Assembly (NCBI GenBank): GCA_013396755.1
Contig: VWZF01002520.1
Span: 114,354 to 178,353, forward strand
Reading direction: 5' to 3'
DNA from: Sclerurus mexicanus
Taxonomy: Eukaryota; Chordata; Aves; Passeriformes; Furnariidae
Length of the DNA stretch: 64,000 nucleotides
Under the pieces are notes generated by a model. The model saw nothing but the letters and a program-made list of their open reading frames with translations. It was not told where the DNA came from and did no database searches. The translations under genes were made by a program, and so were the position numbers. Shown here piece after piece: positions 1 to 13,369 of this stretch. Positions within the stretch are counted from its first letter, which is position 1; every line of letters begins with the position of its first letter.

Positions 1-2202
1 TGTTTAAACCTTACATTGCTTAAACTAATACATTGGTGAAATAATTTAGGTTTTTTAAGACAAAATATTATGGCTGAAAAATTAGCTTATGTGGGGTAGA
101 TACTACTTTTTATCCAACATGCCCAGTGTCACCATGGCACTCTAAATCATTGCCTCAGTATCAGCAGTCATGTGAACATCCAGGGATGTTCACATACTTT
201 GTGAGATATGCTATTGTATTCAATCTTCAATATTCATATTTTAGTCTCTAGAATGGAAAAAAAGAGAACTATGAATGCTTATGTTCCTGTTTCTGCAGGA
301 TCATATAAATGCACATAATTCATTTTAGCTACCCTTTTCTTGGAGAATTAATGTTTTGGCATATCAAGGAAGTTTTGAATATTAGGAATTAAACCTTGCA
401 GCACATGGACTGGTAAGTCAGCATTCAACTATCACCATGTTTTACAAATATCTCAAAATACTGGCTTTCACTCTACTTAGAAATGCTTTATTTGGAAAAG
501 TTTCTGCTTAACTACCTCTCAGAGCCTGAAGTCATCTCAGATATTTCAGGTTGAAACTGCTTCCTGAACCATCTGCAAGAGCTTTTTTGTTTACTTGTGC
601 CATAACCTTGAAGAAAATAGGATTATATTTACAGTAAAATTCTTGAAATATTTCTAATCTGCTTTCATCTGCAACTCTACCGTTTTTTTACTTGCCATTT
701 GCTGTGAGAAGGGGGGTGGGGAAGCATCTACTACTTGCTTTCTTTTCAAGTCAGACAGCAATATTAAGAAGTAATTTTATTTTTATAAGGTACTTGAGGA
801 TAATACCATAAATATGTCATTCTCAGTCTGTGGCATAAAAGCAATAAGCCTTTTAGGAACTGTCAAATGCAGCTCTGGAATGGGATGATAACAGTACAAG
901 ATATTATTGCAAATAAAAAGATTTTACAAGGTAAAATAAAATTCATGTAATCAATGCAAGTTGCTTTCCACAAGTAAATCTGAGCAGTTCAAGCAAGTTT
1001 GTGTTTTGATTTGTTTTTATGATACTGATTAATTTCCACACTTGAAAACACTAAGCCTAGCATCACATCTCTGGTTGGTCAGTTTTAACCCACATCAACT
1101 TTAAGTGAGGTACTTCAGTACAGGTTATTGGAGTGAACTAGATGGAAGCAGCAGCAGACCCAGACCATTTCCAGGTCTCCTACAGGGTTGAAGGGAACTC
1201 AGAAAATGCTTATTAAGGGCAGGAGTGTCAGGTTCTCCCTGATGCTGCTGTGCTGGTGCTGGCTATGGAGAACAGCATGGAGGAAACTCTTACTGCTTTG
1301 CTATGGGACTTACAGCAGGAGCCCCTCAGATAGCGTTTACACATCAAAACATCTAGAGGCTATTTATATGGGACAGTTCCTTTTGAAGCAGACAGTGACA
1401 CAAACCAGGACAGACAATGTCTGGATGGATCTCTCCATGCGTTTCTGACCATTTGCATTGTTTGCCCACCCAGTGATGGGCAGCCTGCAGGGCAGCCCTC
1501 AGCCCAGGGGGGTTTTGCAGTATGAAGATGCCCAAGGGCATGGACCAGAATGCTCCTGGGATGCTTTAAGATATGTCAGGTCTGGGATTATACTGCATTA
1601 AAACAGTGAACTGCAACTGTCTGTTAACGCACAGATGCTCACTGACCAAAGATGAGGTCTGACTAGTCATTTGTTAGTGACAGACACAGTGCTTGCAGTG
1701 GGTGAGCCACACAACCCTTGCTGTCCTCACCAGTACAGCTCATATCGGTATATTGCATAATTGCAGCTCTTCAGAATGTGTACTTGTACAGCCCCTGCAA
1801 GTCCCTGTCTCAGTTTCTCCAGTAGGTGATTTAAATTCTAATGAGACACTTGTTTCTTTCCAAGAAACTGCAAAATTGCTACTCTGATCAAAACAAAGAA
1901 TACTTTTGTTACAGAGAGGCTTAAAAAAGCTGTGGACAACTAGAGGAGGCACAGGCAATACTGAAAAGCACTATGCTTTAGAGGTGCTTCTCAAACACCA
2001 TCTCACCTCCTCAGTTTGTAAAAGACTTTAGGCCTGATAGAGGTATGTCTTGTCATAAGAACTCACAACATTCTGTTGCACCATTTGAGCAATTCTTTTT
2101 GTTGTATTTATTTATCTTTTCTGTAGAGAACATGAGAAAGGCCTATACACACCCTCAATTAGGAGATTAAAGAAACAGACAATTAAAAAACAAGCTTAAT
2201 CC

Positions 2203-2365
2203 TGGTTTGTTTGGTTGGGGGGTGGGAGGAGTGGGATGTGATGTGGTCTTTGTGCGTTTGTTGTTTGGTTGAGTGTTTTTGTTTTGGGGGTTTTTTTTGC
2301 TATAGTTAAGAATCTTGAATATTACAGCAGGAATGTTTTGTTTTGGGTTTGTTTGTTTGTTGTTT
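2203..2365. repeat. G/T-rich low-complexity stretch
   Basis: The plus strand is dominated by G and T runs such as ggttggggggtgggagg and ttttgttttgggggtttttttt, with repeated gtttgtttgtttgtt. It looks like degenerate simple sequence and is not coding. Confidence 0.6.
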
Positions 2366-3954
2366 TACATAAATAATCTCTTAATGGATATTACAGTTTT
2401 TAAATGCTTTTAAATGTTTCAACAGTAATCCAGGTGCAGTTGCCTAGTCCCCAGTGGCCATGTGGCAGCACAGTTAATGCAGTCAGTATCCTAATGCACT
2501 CACTGAGTGGCTGCCATTCGAGTTTTCAAGTCCAGCCTGAATGACCAGTATTATTTCACTCTTGTGCTGAATTTTGGCTGAAGTCCTGGATTCCTCTTGA
2601 ACTCAGTTTTTTTGAATTGCAATTGAAGGTGTAAGATCAGGACTCAGGCAGCAGTTCCTGAGGAACAGCGTTGCACTTCTTGGCATTAGGATTTGGTGTT
2701 GCAGGACTTTTGTTGCTTGTCTTATCCTCGCCTTTAATTTTTTATAGTCATGTAACAGTTTCTAAGAGGGTAAGGTAGGGTTATAGATTTCCTTTTTAAA
2801 AGGGTAATTGAGAAAATGACACAAGGAAGGTGGTTTATTCAAGAGTAGCTTGGCTGTTGGATTCATGAGAATGCTAAAGATACAGAAGACTACCTGGAAA
2901 GGGGTAATGAAATGAGATAAAGAAGGTAAAAAAGGAATAATGAGCAGAGCTGGGTGAGTCTGGAGAGCTGATACTAATTACTGGTGAGAGGACTTGTCCT
3001 TCCCCCTGTAAATTAATGGTAGGGTTAAGCTGTCTTTATCAAATCAGACTTAAGGGATGGAACATAAATATCTAAATTCCACTAGAAAGATGAAAATTAC
3101 CTGGAAAAATCCTAGTAGGGTTATCATTCATTGGGAGACTTGTACAGATGTGGGTTTAAATAAATAATTTTAATGTAAGTACTGTATTCCTGCGTTTTGC
3201 TCTTCCTGTGCCACAGTGATTAAGATGGAAATAAGGTCAATCTGTGGAACTTTTGGATTCATACCTTAGGGTGGAAAAAAAGAATGAGGAAAAAAATGAG
3301 GGGAAAAAATCAACAGATGCAATTGTCTCCTTCAAATAAAGAATTAATTACCAGTGAGGACATGAACAGCATTCTGTAGCTTAAATGATTGCAGTTATTA
3401 GAATGTTAGCAAATACTCTAAAAATTAAAGACTGTAAATGCCATTTTTCTGCAGGTGAGCAATAAATAATTTCATCAAAGTAGCTATTAAATTATTTTTT
3501 GTTGTAAGTCTTGCTATATAAGAAATGCAAACAAACAACACTTTTCATAAATGAATGCATTATGCAGTAGAACTTCAGCTTGGCATAGCTGTCCATTATT
3601 GTTATCATTATTATGTTTCAAAAAATAAGTATATTAAATATCTGCAGGATTTTTGCCAGATCTCAGTTACTGGCAGTCATTTAGAGCAGTGATGATAGGC
3701 TACTACATAAATGATGCAACACTGGTACACTGTATACACTGTCGTATTTAACTTAGACTTATAGACTACGTCTGGAAACAATTTAAAGGAATGCTATTAC
3801 TGTTTTTCTAAAGTAAAACAAGTCTTCATGCTTTAAACCTAGTTTAGCAGCTTTTCATTCAGTTTCTTAGGCATAAAAGCACACGAATTGTAACAAATGG
3901 AAGATGCACAAAATCCTCTCTAGAGAAAACAGATTAAAACCTCAGGTGAAAAAG

Positions 3955-4147
3955 TGTGATATAAAAAAAGAGGAGAGCAGAAAATATTTTTTAGGAGAAA
4001 GGGACTAAGAAAATGAGAGAAGGGAGAACTTAAAAGAGAAAGAGCAACCAATAGATGGGGGAAGGGAGCAAAGGAAAGCGAAACATTAAAAAATGGAAGA
4101 AAAAAAATGGAGTTGAAGGATGGGAAAGGAGACCACGCAAAAAAAGA
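3955..4147. repeat. Purine-rich (GA-rich) tract
   Basis: About 190 bases are strongly biased to A and G on the plus strand, with many gaga, ggaa and aaaa blocks and only scattered pyrimidines. It is low-complexity sequence; no open frame of note crosses it. Confidence 0.55.
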
Positions 4148-6349
4148 CTAACAGCTTGAGGTTGGCAGCATCTGTGTTTGTACATACTCACGCAGCCCAC
4201 CCAGCCCCGATGCCCCTCCCAAAATTCTAGGAGCTTGGTAAGTTTCAGTGAAAGGTTACTCTGGGAAAATGCATTTTTCTATTTCATACTTCTAGGCAGG
4301 CCTGTGTCACAGCGGTAGGTAATGCTTTTCCCTGAATTCCAGACTGTTCATTGAAACAACAAATACAAAAATAATAATAATGAAAAGCACTCCGAGCAAA
4401 AGAGAAGCAGAATAGACCAGGGCTAATCTGCCAGCACTCAGAGGAAAAAACAGTTTTCCCCACCACAAAGAACCCTATTGTTCCCATGTTAAGTATTTAA
4501 TTTTGCCTGCATTTAAACCAAGCTGTCTTAAAGTCTGTTTTCTTACGATGGGGAAGCATGTGCCAGTTACTGCAGCACTGTTCAATGGCTCCAGGGAGGA
4601 GCTGACCTCTGTGCTTTCCAGGGCTGTTCAATTTTTCTCAGCCTGTTTAAATTGGTTTTTAGTGGAGGAGAGTGCAACCTGCCCTTTATGGTTGGGAAAT
4701 CTCACCACCTGCTCAGCATGTAAATGTTGGGTATTAATGACTGATATACACATATGTCCTTCTGGTAAATCTTATTAATGAACCTTCAGCATATACATTT
4801 TCCTATAGGCTTTGTCACTGTTGAAGCTCAAATTTTCGGTTGTTCTGAGCTAGGAAATTTTTGTGTGCATTCTCTACATAGCTAACAAAAGACAGGAAAG
4901 GATCATTATGCAGTGCATTTTCCTGGTAGGGTGTCAAGTCAGGGAGCATCTCTCCATCAACATTAGAAGAATTTCTCCTTTATTTAGCAGAAATGAGGAT
5001 GCTATTAATATAAGCAAGCTGTTATTAACAGATAGTTACTCACACAGTACTTTCAATTATTTCCTCCTACAGTCACATTCACTCACTCACTTGCACTCGT
5101 TTCCCAATGAGGAGATGGAGAGGGTTGGCATGCTACTGTGTCTGCTTCAGCAGACCCATTTATCGTGTTTTTAAGAAACCAAGAGAGGAGTATGGGGGGA
5201 CTGTCACTACACAAACCAGATAATGTGAATTGTTGTTACCACAGCACTCTTGGATAGCACTTCTGCCCATAACTACAGTCTGAAGACTTTAGGTTATGAG
5301 GAGCATACAAAAAAATATGAAACCTGGAGAAATTGCTGTTGTCTTCAATTCAAGTTTAAGCTACCACTTGGAACTTCTGCTTTCAATATTGCAAATTATT
5401 TGAAGCAGTGAACATTGTTTTGAAAGCAAGTGAAAAACTCTGTTTTTCTTGTTTGTAAGGATGGTATGGTTAAAGTTCCTGTGCATCTTTGCATGTCTGT
5501 GTTGTTTGGTCATATGGAGTATAAATTTGTGGGTTAAAAAAAAAAAATCATCTCAGAGTAATATAGTTTAAAAGTATTGTATTGTAGACCATAAGAGGAT
5601 AAAACATCTGAAATCTCCAAAGTGTACTGACCTGGTATATTTTTACACTGTGTGGTATTGTTGCTTGGAGAAGTTCCTTGATGCTAAAAATAATCATTTC
5701 TAACACTGTTTTCTATCTCCAAGGTTACTAAAACTTTTTAACCTAAGCATAATTAAGATTATACCTAGAGGATATATTTTTAGCTTGTTATATTTTCTGT
5801 GATGTAATGTTGTTGCAGAAGACACGGCTGAGTTATGGGAAATCTGTGTGAGAGAGAACAGTAGAAGTGAAATCAGTAGTTTCTACAGGCAGTTGTTCTT
5901 TCAACAGCTTTTTGCATTGGTGCAAAAATTTTGCTTAATGACCCACAGGTATTTAAAGACCAGCTACCAATTTAGAGAAAGAAACTTCATGTAAACCCTG
6001 AAGAAATTTGAAATCTGAGTTAAGATTGAAAGTTCATATGTTCTAATGGATTTGAAACTGGAATTACTCACTGGATTCACTTTTTAACACTATTTTCTTG
6101 CTCCAGAGTCTTTTAAGAAGTAGACTGGAAATGAAAAACATAAATGGAACTGATGTGCCTGTTAGTTCTGCTAATATCAGAGGGCTACAAACTTTTTTTT
6201 TAATGTAGTTTAGTATTTAGGTGTGTAAGTGCTGGTTAACTTGAAGGCCTGCTGAAAGCCTGTGATCTAAACAACAGAACCGCTGTCCTCAAAGTCTGAC
6301 AGCCATCCTACAGAGTATTTAAATTAGCATCTGCTCAGGAATTACTGCC

Positions 6350-6510
6350 TTCAGCTGGGGGTAGCCACCCATTCATCTCGGGGGCTTGCTGGTGCAGCAG
6401 GGCTGGAGCTGGAAAGGGCTGAGCTGGGGAGCTCTAGTGCAGAATCCCTTCCTGAGCCAGGCTGGTCCTGCTCCAGCCCTGCCACCCCTCCTGACCTGAG
6501 TGTCACTCAA
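6350..6510. other. Isolated GC-rich patch in AT-rich DNA
   Basis: Roughly 160 bases (from tcagctgggggtagccacc to ctcctgacctgagtgtcac) are markedly richer in G and C than the flanks, with repeated ggctggagctgg and gagctgggga words. It has few CpG dinucleotides and no recognisable coding content. It could be an old repeat or a regulatory element; the function is unknown. Confidence 0.35.
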
Positions 6511-9106
6511 GGTTGTGTATTGCTTTTTACTTCATTAATGCAATTGCTTTCATAGAAAAAGAATTCCACTGCAGGATCTAAATGGGTGGTTAAATCTTTA
6601 TTCCAAGTGTGGCCCACACACCTGGGGAAGAGTAGAACCATGAAAATAACAGGGCTTTGTCTGCAAATGAGAACTGATTTCAGAGCCTGCTAATTTTTAA
6701 CTGAAAGAGTTAAGGTATCTCATTTGTGAGGCAAAAAAAAAACAAAAAACAACCCCACTGTGCCAGAAAGCGTGTTGTGCAAAATCTTTGGAAATGTGAC
6801 AGTTTCCTTGGAAAAGAAACTTCCGTGCAGGAATTCCTTAAAAAGATAGTCAAGCATATTTGTCTAGGTCTTCATGAATCTTTTCAGTTGGGAATATTTT
6901 TTCAAACCTAAATCTTTCCTTCTGCATACCTCATCACAGTATCTGGTCCCCTTTCTAACTTACTATTTTCCAAAAGTTGCTTGGTGGAAATATTGGCATA
7001 ACTATTTCATACATATTAAATAATGTTGAAAAATACTGAAATAACTATTGTAGAAAATAGCTTATTAAGTGGATGAGTTAATAGAATTTATTTTATTGCT
7101 GCTGTTAGGTTGAAGGTTTGAAGAGTTAATGATTTAACGACAGAATGAAAGAGAGATATTTAACTTCAGAAAAAAATGCTTTCAACTTGAAAAGACTCAG
7201 CCATCTGATGATGCTGAGAGATGTAGAAAGGCTATTTCTAGAACCAAGACTGTTGGACAGGAATATACTTACACATTTAAGTAGGTGAAGACACTGTTAA
7301 GATTATATGGGGAAAATACTGACAATAAAAATGACAGTTTAAACGGGATGCCAAGTTGGAGATGTGTTCATGGTAAAAGTGGATGAAGGATGCTTCCTGC
7401 ATGCTGAATGATTAAAGCATACATTTTGGTGTATAGAACAGCTCTAGGAGAAAATGTGCTTTGAAATGATCTAAGTATATTTAGTAAGGAGGCAGATCTG
7501 TGTGTAGTGTTCAAGTTAATAATTTGTAGTTTGTACACTAAGGGATTTAGAAGGATTAAAAAGCCATTTATATCATGCAGTCAATATATATGAATCTATA
7601 TGAATCTCTGGAGCTCAAAACCAATCCCCCTTTATAAATTCTGTATTTCATAAACTAAGTTAGTCTCTCAACTTAAAATTTAGCATGAAGCTCGACACAG
7701 TTGGAACTGATCAAACTTAAGCTTTTTTCCCAAATTTGTAAATCAATACAAGTACTAAAAACATAAAAAATTGCTTGGTTTAAACATATAATTATTATTT
7801 TCAGCTAATTCAAAGAGAATTGAAATGGGATGAAGACTTTATATAAAGTAAAACTACTAGAACCTGTGGAAGTAATAAATGTCAATCACCAGTAAACTTA
7901 TGAGATATTATTTTCTAAAATTCAAGACTTCTTTGAGATCTCCTTCTCTGCATTTATGTCAGTCTATTGAAGTGCAAAATTAAACCAGAAACTTCTCAGT
8001 GACTAAATAAGGATGACCACACTGAAATGCATGTAACTAAAGTCTTGTGAAATGTACATAAACTCACAGGGAGAAAAATCTCATAGTGAGAATCTGAAAG
8101 CAAATCTGAAAATATCCAAGAGCTCACATCTCTATAGATAGTTCCTCATGGTGCTCATGGACATGCGTAAACTCAGTGCAGGCACGGAGTGAAGTGAGGT
8201 GGGATGTAGAGATGGCAGCAGGTTTTTACAGCTGTGAAGATTTTGATAAAGGATAGTAAATAATCAGGCACAAACTGGTGTTTAATTATTTCCCAAAGCA
8301 AAGCTTACATATGAGGCTTTCTTAGAAGGGAAAACATTTTATGCTTCTAGAACATAGGTGGGTGAATTATCATGAGCTTGTTTATGACTATGGTTAACAA
8401 ACATATGGAAACCAGAGATGTTTGTGTGTTTTAAGATTTCTCCCTTTTTGCCACTGTCTTCAGATAGTCCCTCTGGATGGACACAGTCAAATTCTCTTCT
8501 GCTGTTGACTGAGTGACATCTGACAGGCAATGCATCAATGTGCTGCCAGTGGTTTTCCTCTGCAGATGTTCACTTACTAAAGACCAAATCACTTAACAGA
8601 GGGTGAGTGGGAAGCCAGGCTGAATTCAGGCATTTAAAAAGCATTTATTTTAAATTTAAAATTAATTCACCTCCACAAACACATAAGGGAACTTTTTCTG
8701 CCAGTTTCAATGAACATCACTACCTCTGTGTTATCTGTTTTGTAGAGATTGCTATGATCACTATATAACAAAAATTATGAACAGAGATGGACAAATGCTA
8801 TGAAACCTTAATATGCATTGAGAAGAAAGCTGCCAACAGAGATAATGACAGGATAGTTGTTGAGCTACAAACTAGCTAGATGGTTTTGTCTGCTGCACTT
8901 CAAAACAAAATAGCACCAGAATTTCTGACGAAACTGCATTAAAGTGGAAGAGGAACCAGCAGTAGAGATACGGTCTGATGCAAGAAGCAGCAAAGAAATG
9001 AAAGGGATTTGTATTTAAGCTGAATGGTAGAAGTGAGAGTCATGTTTACTGATGACTAAAAAAAACGGTAGAGATTAAATACAGCAAAAAAGGTGGAAGA
9101 AGAAAA

Positions 9107-9246
9107 ATCACACAGAATATTCTGAGTTGGAAGGGGCACCACAAGGATCACCAAGTCCGACTATAAAGTGAATGGCCCATGCAAGGATCAAGCCCACAAC
9201 CCTGGCATTATTAGCACCATGCTCTAACCAACTGAGCTATGCTCAA
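9107..9246 (-). mobile_element. tRNA-Ile-derived SINE with CR1-like 3' end (TguSINE1-type), minus strand
   Basis: Read on the minus strand, it starts with a tRNA-like head containing agctcagttggttagagc and an anticodon-loop region tgctaataa, matching tRNA-Ile(AAT), then a B-box-like segment. The 3' part reads ggatccttgtgg-like, then ccttccaactcagaatattctgtg, which is the typical CR1 LINE 3' end. This head-plus-tail build is that of the CR1-mobilised SINE known from songbirds. The copy is diverged: the B-box segment reads gggcttgatcc instead of gggttcgatcc. Confidence 0.8.
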
Positions 9247-11151
9247 AGTGTTGCCTTACAGGTAATATGTAGGTTTTGGATGACAGTGAGTGTGAATATT
9301 GGTATAAAGACAGCATAGTGGCCTTCTCTGAGAAGAGGGTTACAAATACTTAAACCAAGACAGGAAGCAAGATGAAGGAAAGGAACTTAAGTAATTTTAA
9401 TAGATTATGCACTTCATAAGTTTAAGGTTTGCAGCAAGATTAAGCTAAAGATCAGCTCATTTTTTGTACCAAGAACAGGTTTTTTTTCTTTTTCCAAGAA
9501 TTGTATTCTTTAAAAATAATTCACAGTGTCCTCAGACAAATATTGTATAGCTCATTGCTTGTTTATTTCCTTAGGAGTCATCCAAGAGGTTTGCTCTACA
9601 CAAAGGAAGTGATTTGGGAATCTAAATTAAGCATTTGAACTTCAGCTATTGCAGAGGAACCCGGAGAGGTGGGGAGGACTTGGCCTACTGTGTTGTGAAA
9701 ACTGTCAAATGTGAGGTGATTGCAATTTGGGATGAGTGGGCCAACTAGCCAAAAGCTGTAAAAAAAAAAAAAATTCTGGCACCATTAATGCCTTTATGCT
9801 TTTGCTTATTTGTCTTTTTTAATGCCTGGACCCTTTTTTCTGCCTTCCTTTCCAGAAAATAGAGTTGTCCTAATCTCTTGGATGAAGGTCCCTGTGTAGG
9901 GAATTCTGCTGCCTCTGGACCCAGCCATTTAACATGTTCACTGTCCTTCTGGAGACCTTCACCGTTTATCATCTTTTTCAGAGATTCTGGCGATTGAGGG
10001 GTTGGTACCTCCACTGTCCCTTTTCCCAGAGCTGCCAGCTGCCCAGTGGTGACAAAAGCCAGCACATTGGGACTAAATGCCTAGGAAAGCCCAAGGAATA
10101 TTCAACTTATCCCCACTAAGGCAAAGGTTACACACCAAGTTTCTTGAAGCTGCAACTCTCTGTTATTGCTTAAACATACAGAGTGATAATTTGCAATCTA
10201 AATACATACCTTTAAGCTCCTAAGTGAATACGAGCATGGATGACTTCAATATCGTTGAGATTGGTGATGGAATGGCCTGTTTTCTTTTAAAATATTTCAG
10301 ATTTTTTCATAGCAATTATTTCTGTGAAAACAAGCTACTTGTGCTTCTAATGCCTGTAAGTGTGTTCCCAGGCTCCCTGACTCTTTTTTACAATGGCTGT
10401 TTCTGTTCCTCATCCCAAAGCTGAAAAGTTCTGGCCTTGAATTCCAGCGTTATCACCTCAATCGGTCTCCTGTTGTCTGAAAACGGAGCTAACATGTCCC
10501 AGTGCTCACTCACTCTTGCTCTTTCTCTGATTCCCAAAGGCAGCATACCTCATCTGCAAAATAGCAAATTCTAGACATCGATGAAGTTTCATATTTTTAG
10601 GCACAGGCAAACACAGACACAACTTGTGTAAACTTACAGCAAGATGACTGCAACTAATCTCTTACTATGGCTAGGAAGATGCATATTTAAGACCCTTTCT
10701 GTTCCTCCAAATTTGCTCAGGATGCTCTGTTTTGTCCTGGGAGTAGAAGAGTGGCACTCTGGGTTTTTTGCTATTCTTAACCCCTGCTCAAGATGTGTGG
10801 AAACTACATCCTGAGCTCTCTGGTTTCCTCTTTTTATTTGTGTTTTCAGGCTTCCTCCTCACACTGTCTGGAGCCTTATCTGAGTACAAATGCCTGTCTC
10901 CGGGGCTGCTTTTTTTTTTCCTTGTTTTGTTTTCGTATGGAAATGACTGTGACACAGAAGCCTTTTGCTGTTCTGTGGATTGCATGCAGAGGTTTGCCCA
11001 AAAGCAAGAGGATCAGCAGACAGAACCAAACTGCTCTGGCAAATGTGGATCTGACCTTCAGTGGAAGGGGAACTCTGCACCTCCTATCACATAAGGCTAC
11101 AGAGTCCACCCTTTCCTTTAGGTTGTGACAGAGGATGAGAAAAGCATTTCA

Positions 11152-11181
11152 TCTCTTACACCTAAGGTCTCTTACACCTAA
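11152..11181. repeat. Two-copy 16-bp tandem duplication
   Basis: The word tctcttacacctaa occurs twice, separated by gg. It is a short direct duplication typical of replication slippage. Confidence 0.8.
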
Positions 11182-13369
11182 ACTTCATGGCTGCAGAATT
11201 GTCTGTAATACCATTCACTGATCTTGTAGCTGTGGGAATACTATTCACGTGTTTATTTTTCCATCACTTAAAGTAGATCATCTTCAACACAGAAATCTGT
11301 TCCCTGTAGCTTTGTGAATGACCTGGATGTTTTCAGGTGCAGTAGATCATAACTATCACGATTGATAGCAACCCTTTCCCATGGGAGCCTTATGCTCCAG
11401 GTAACAACTTCCTCTTGTACAAAAACACTGCTGTGTGTTTGTTTCATGATCACTGACTAATCACATATCATCCTTCCCCATAAAAGTTTCGTTTGTCTCA
11501 GTTTGAAACTGAACTTCCTCAGGAAAAAAAAAATAAAAACAAAACACAAAATGTGTCCCTGGCATATCGATATAAAGAGCTTATTGTGGTTTGTCAGGTA
11601 CATACACAATTTTAAAGGACTTGAAATACACCAGTCTGGGCATTCTAAGAGGTGTTCAACATGGCATGAAGTCATGTCTTTCTTTCTCTAAGAGGGGCCT
11701 GTATAGACCTTCTGCTTGTTAAATTTGGACTCCTCAGCCCTTAGGTGAGCTCTTGATAAGCCCAGCTGACTCACCTTCTGGAGTTTCTACCTGTATAGAC
11801 AGTGGGTATAAGCACAGCATCTGAAAAATCAGTCCTAAATTCCAACTATTTTTTAAAACTACTATTCAGTTGTGTTTAATTTCTTTAATGTGTGGTATTT
11901 TTATGTATATGGTTTATTTTCTACCAGCAAGTATTCTTCACAGAAATCAGTGTGTGACTGGTATATAAGCACTCATACCTCTATCAGTCTTGTTCAAAAA
12001 AAGAAAAAAAGCATTTCTTACTGATACATACATCCAGTTGATATTTACTACAGTGAGGACTTTTAAAGTTGCATTTATTAACTAAGCATTGTATCAACTG
12101 CATTCCTACTTTTTAAAAAAATTGATGTTTCAAGGTGACCAACAAAACTACTTCTGCCATGCTAAACCCTCTAAAAATGCTGTTGCATTATGACTGAAGG
12201 TAAGGTCAATTCTCCCTTGTGTTTCCCAGGCCAATTTTTCTCAATAAGGTGACAAATGCTTAAAGTCTACCTTCAGTTTCATCTGCTGAAACACTTCTCC
12301 TTGAGCTTTTGAACCAAAGCTAACAGTAATTCAGAAAGAATCTACTCACTAAAGTCTTAATTATGTATATTATTTTGTTGATCCCTATTTTCCTGTTCCC
12401 AGAAAGATTATAAACAGGAACATTGTATTATCAGCTGCAGTAATACAGACCAGGTTAACTTTATTTGTGAAGGAGAAAGAACTGATCATTGTTTGTGACA
12501 GGGCTGCAATAATGGAAGGGATTTGAAAGCCCACATCTAGTTGTGGTTCTCCAGGTCCTAGCACCAGGATCCTGCTCTCTGTGCCTCTCAGACCTCTGGA
12601 AGTTGGTGGTAGGCACAGAGCTGTAGGGCTGTGCACTCATTTGACCAGCTGCAAAGAGAAAGTAAAAGTGACACCTCTGAGAGGAGAGCAGATTCTGGCA
12701 CAGGCAGGGTATAGCAGCTGGCTGCAGGTGCTGGTGGTCTGTGCTCCAGTGGCTTCACCCTCTAGATAACTAGCAGGGAAGATACTGGGCAGCTGGTGTT
12801 CACCGGTCTGACAAGCAAAAGAGCCAGGGTGGTTGGCAACTTCCTTTGGAATGGAAGGCTGACAAATCTGTAGGCAGGAGCATGGGGACAATTGTGGTGC
12901 CTGGGATGGGACTGAATGTCAGAAGCTATGGAGAAAAGTTGCTGAGACTCCTTCAGCACTGTCCCATATTTCTTATTTGCATGGAGTCAATCAGGGATGA
13001 AAAGTGGTGGATGGTGGGGTCCCTCCAGGCCTTCCAGGCAAGTAGGCTAAAGCTGGCTCTTTCCTAATGTTCCCCAGAAGATGCAGCCAGAGGTGTGAGC
13101 TTACTTCATGGGACAGGTAGGTGCAGGAGATGACTTTTGAGCAGCTAGTGCAACTTTGTCTCCTTTCATGATTCGGTTGTGTTGTTTTTTTTTTTCCTGT
13201 GGGCTGGACCTCATCTCTAAAAACAAGGAAAGTCATTCCTGCTCGGGGCAGTTCTTGTGTATGTCACCCCTGTGGAGGTTATCTGCTCAGTCTTCTGCAA
13301 ATTAAGAAAAACTAAACCAAACAAGACCTACCAAAAAAAAAAGACTTTCTCTCTGCAGCCACAATGCCA

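Larger units (their letters stand above)
1..13369. other. AT-rich non-coding region upstream of ENTPD1
   Basis: No open frame here has recognisable protein similarity; the open frames are short (at most about 110 codons) and overlap one another on both strands, as expected by chance. The base composition is AT-rich, with many homopolymer A and T runs (for example 14 A at 9760-9773). I see one SINE, a GT-rich stretch, a purine-rich stretch and a small GC-rich patch, listed separately. Upstream alternative exons of ENTPD1 cannot be excluded without transcript data. Confidence 0.6.
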
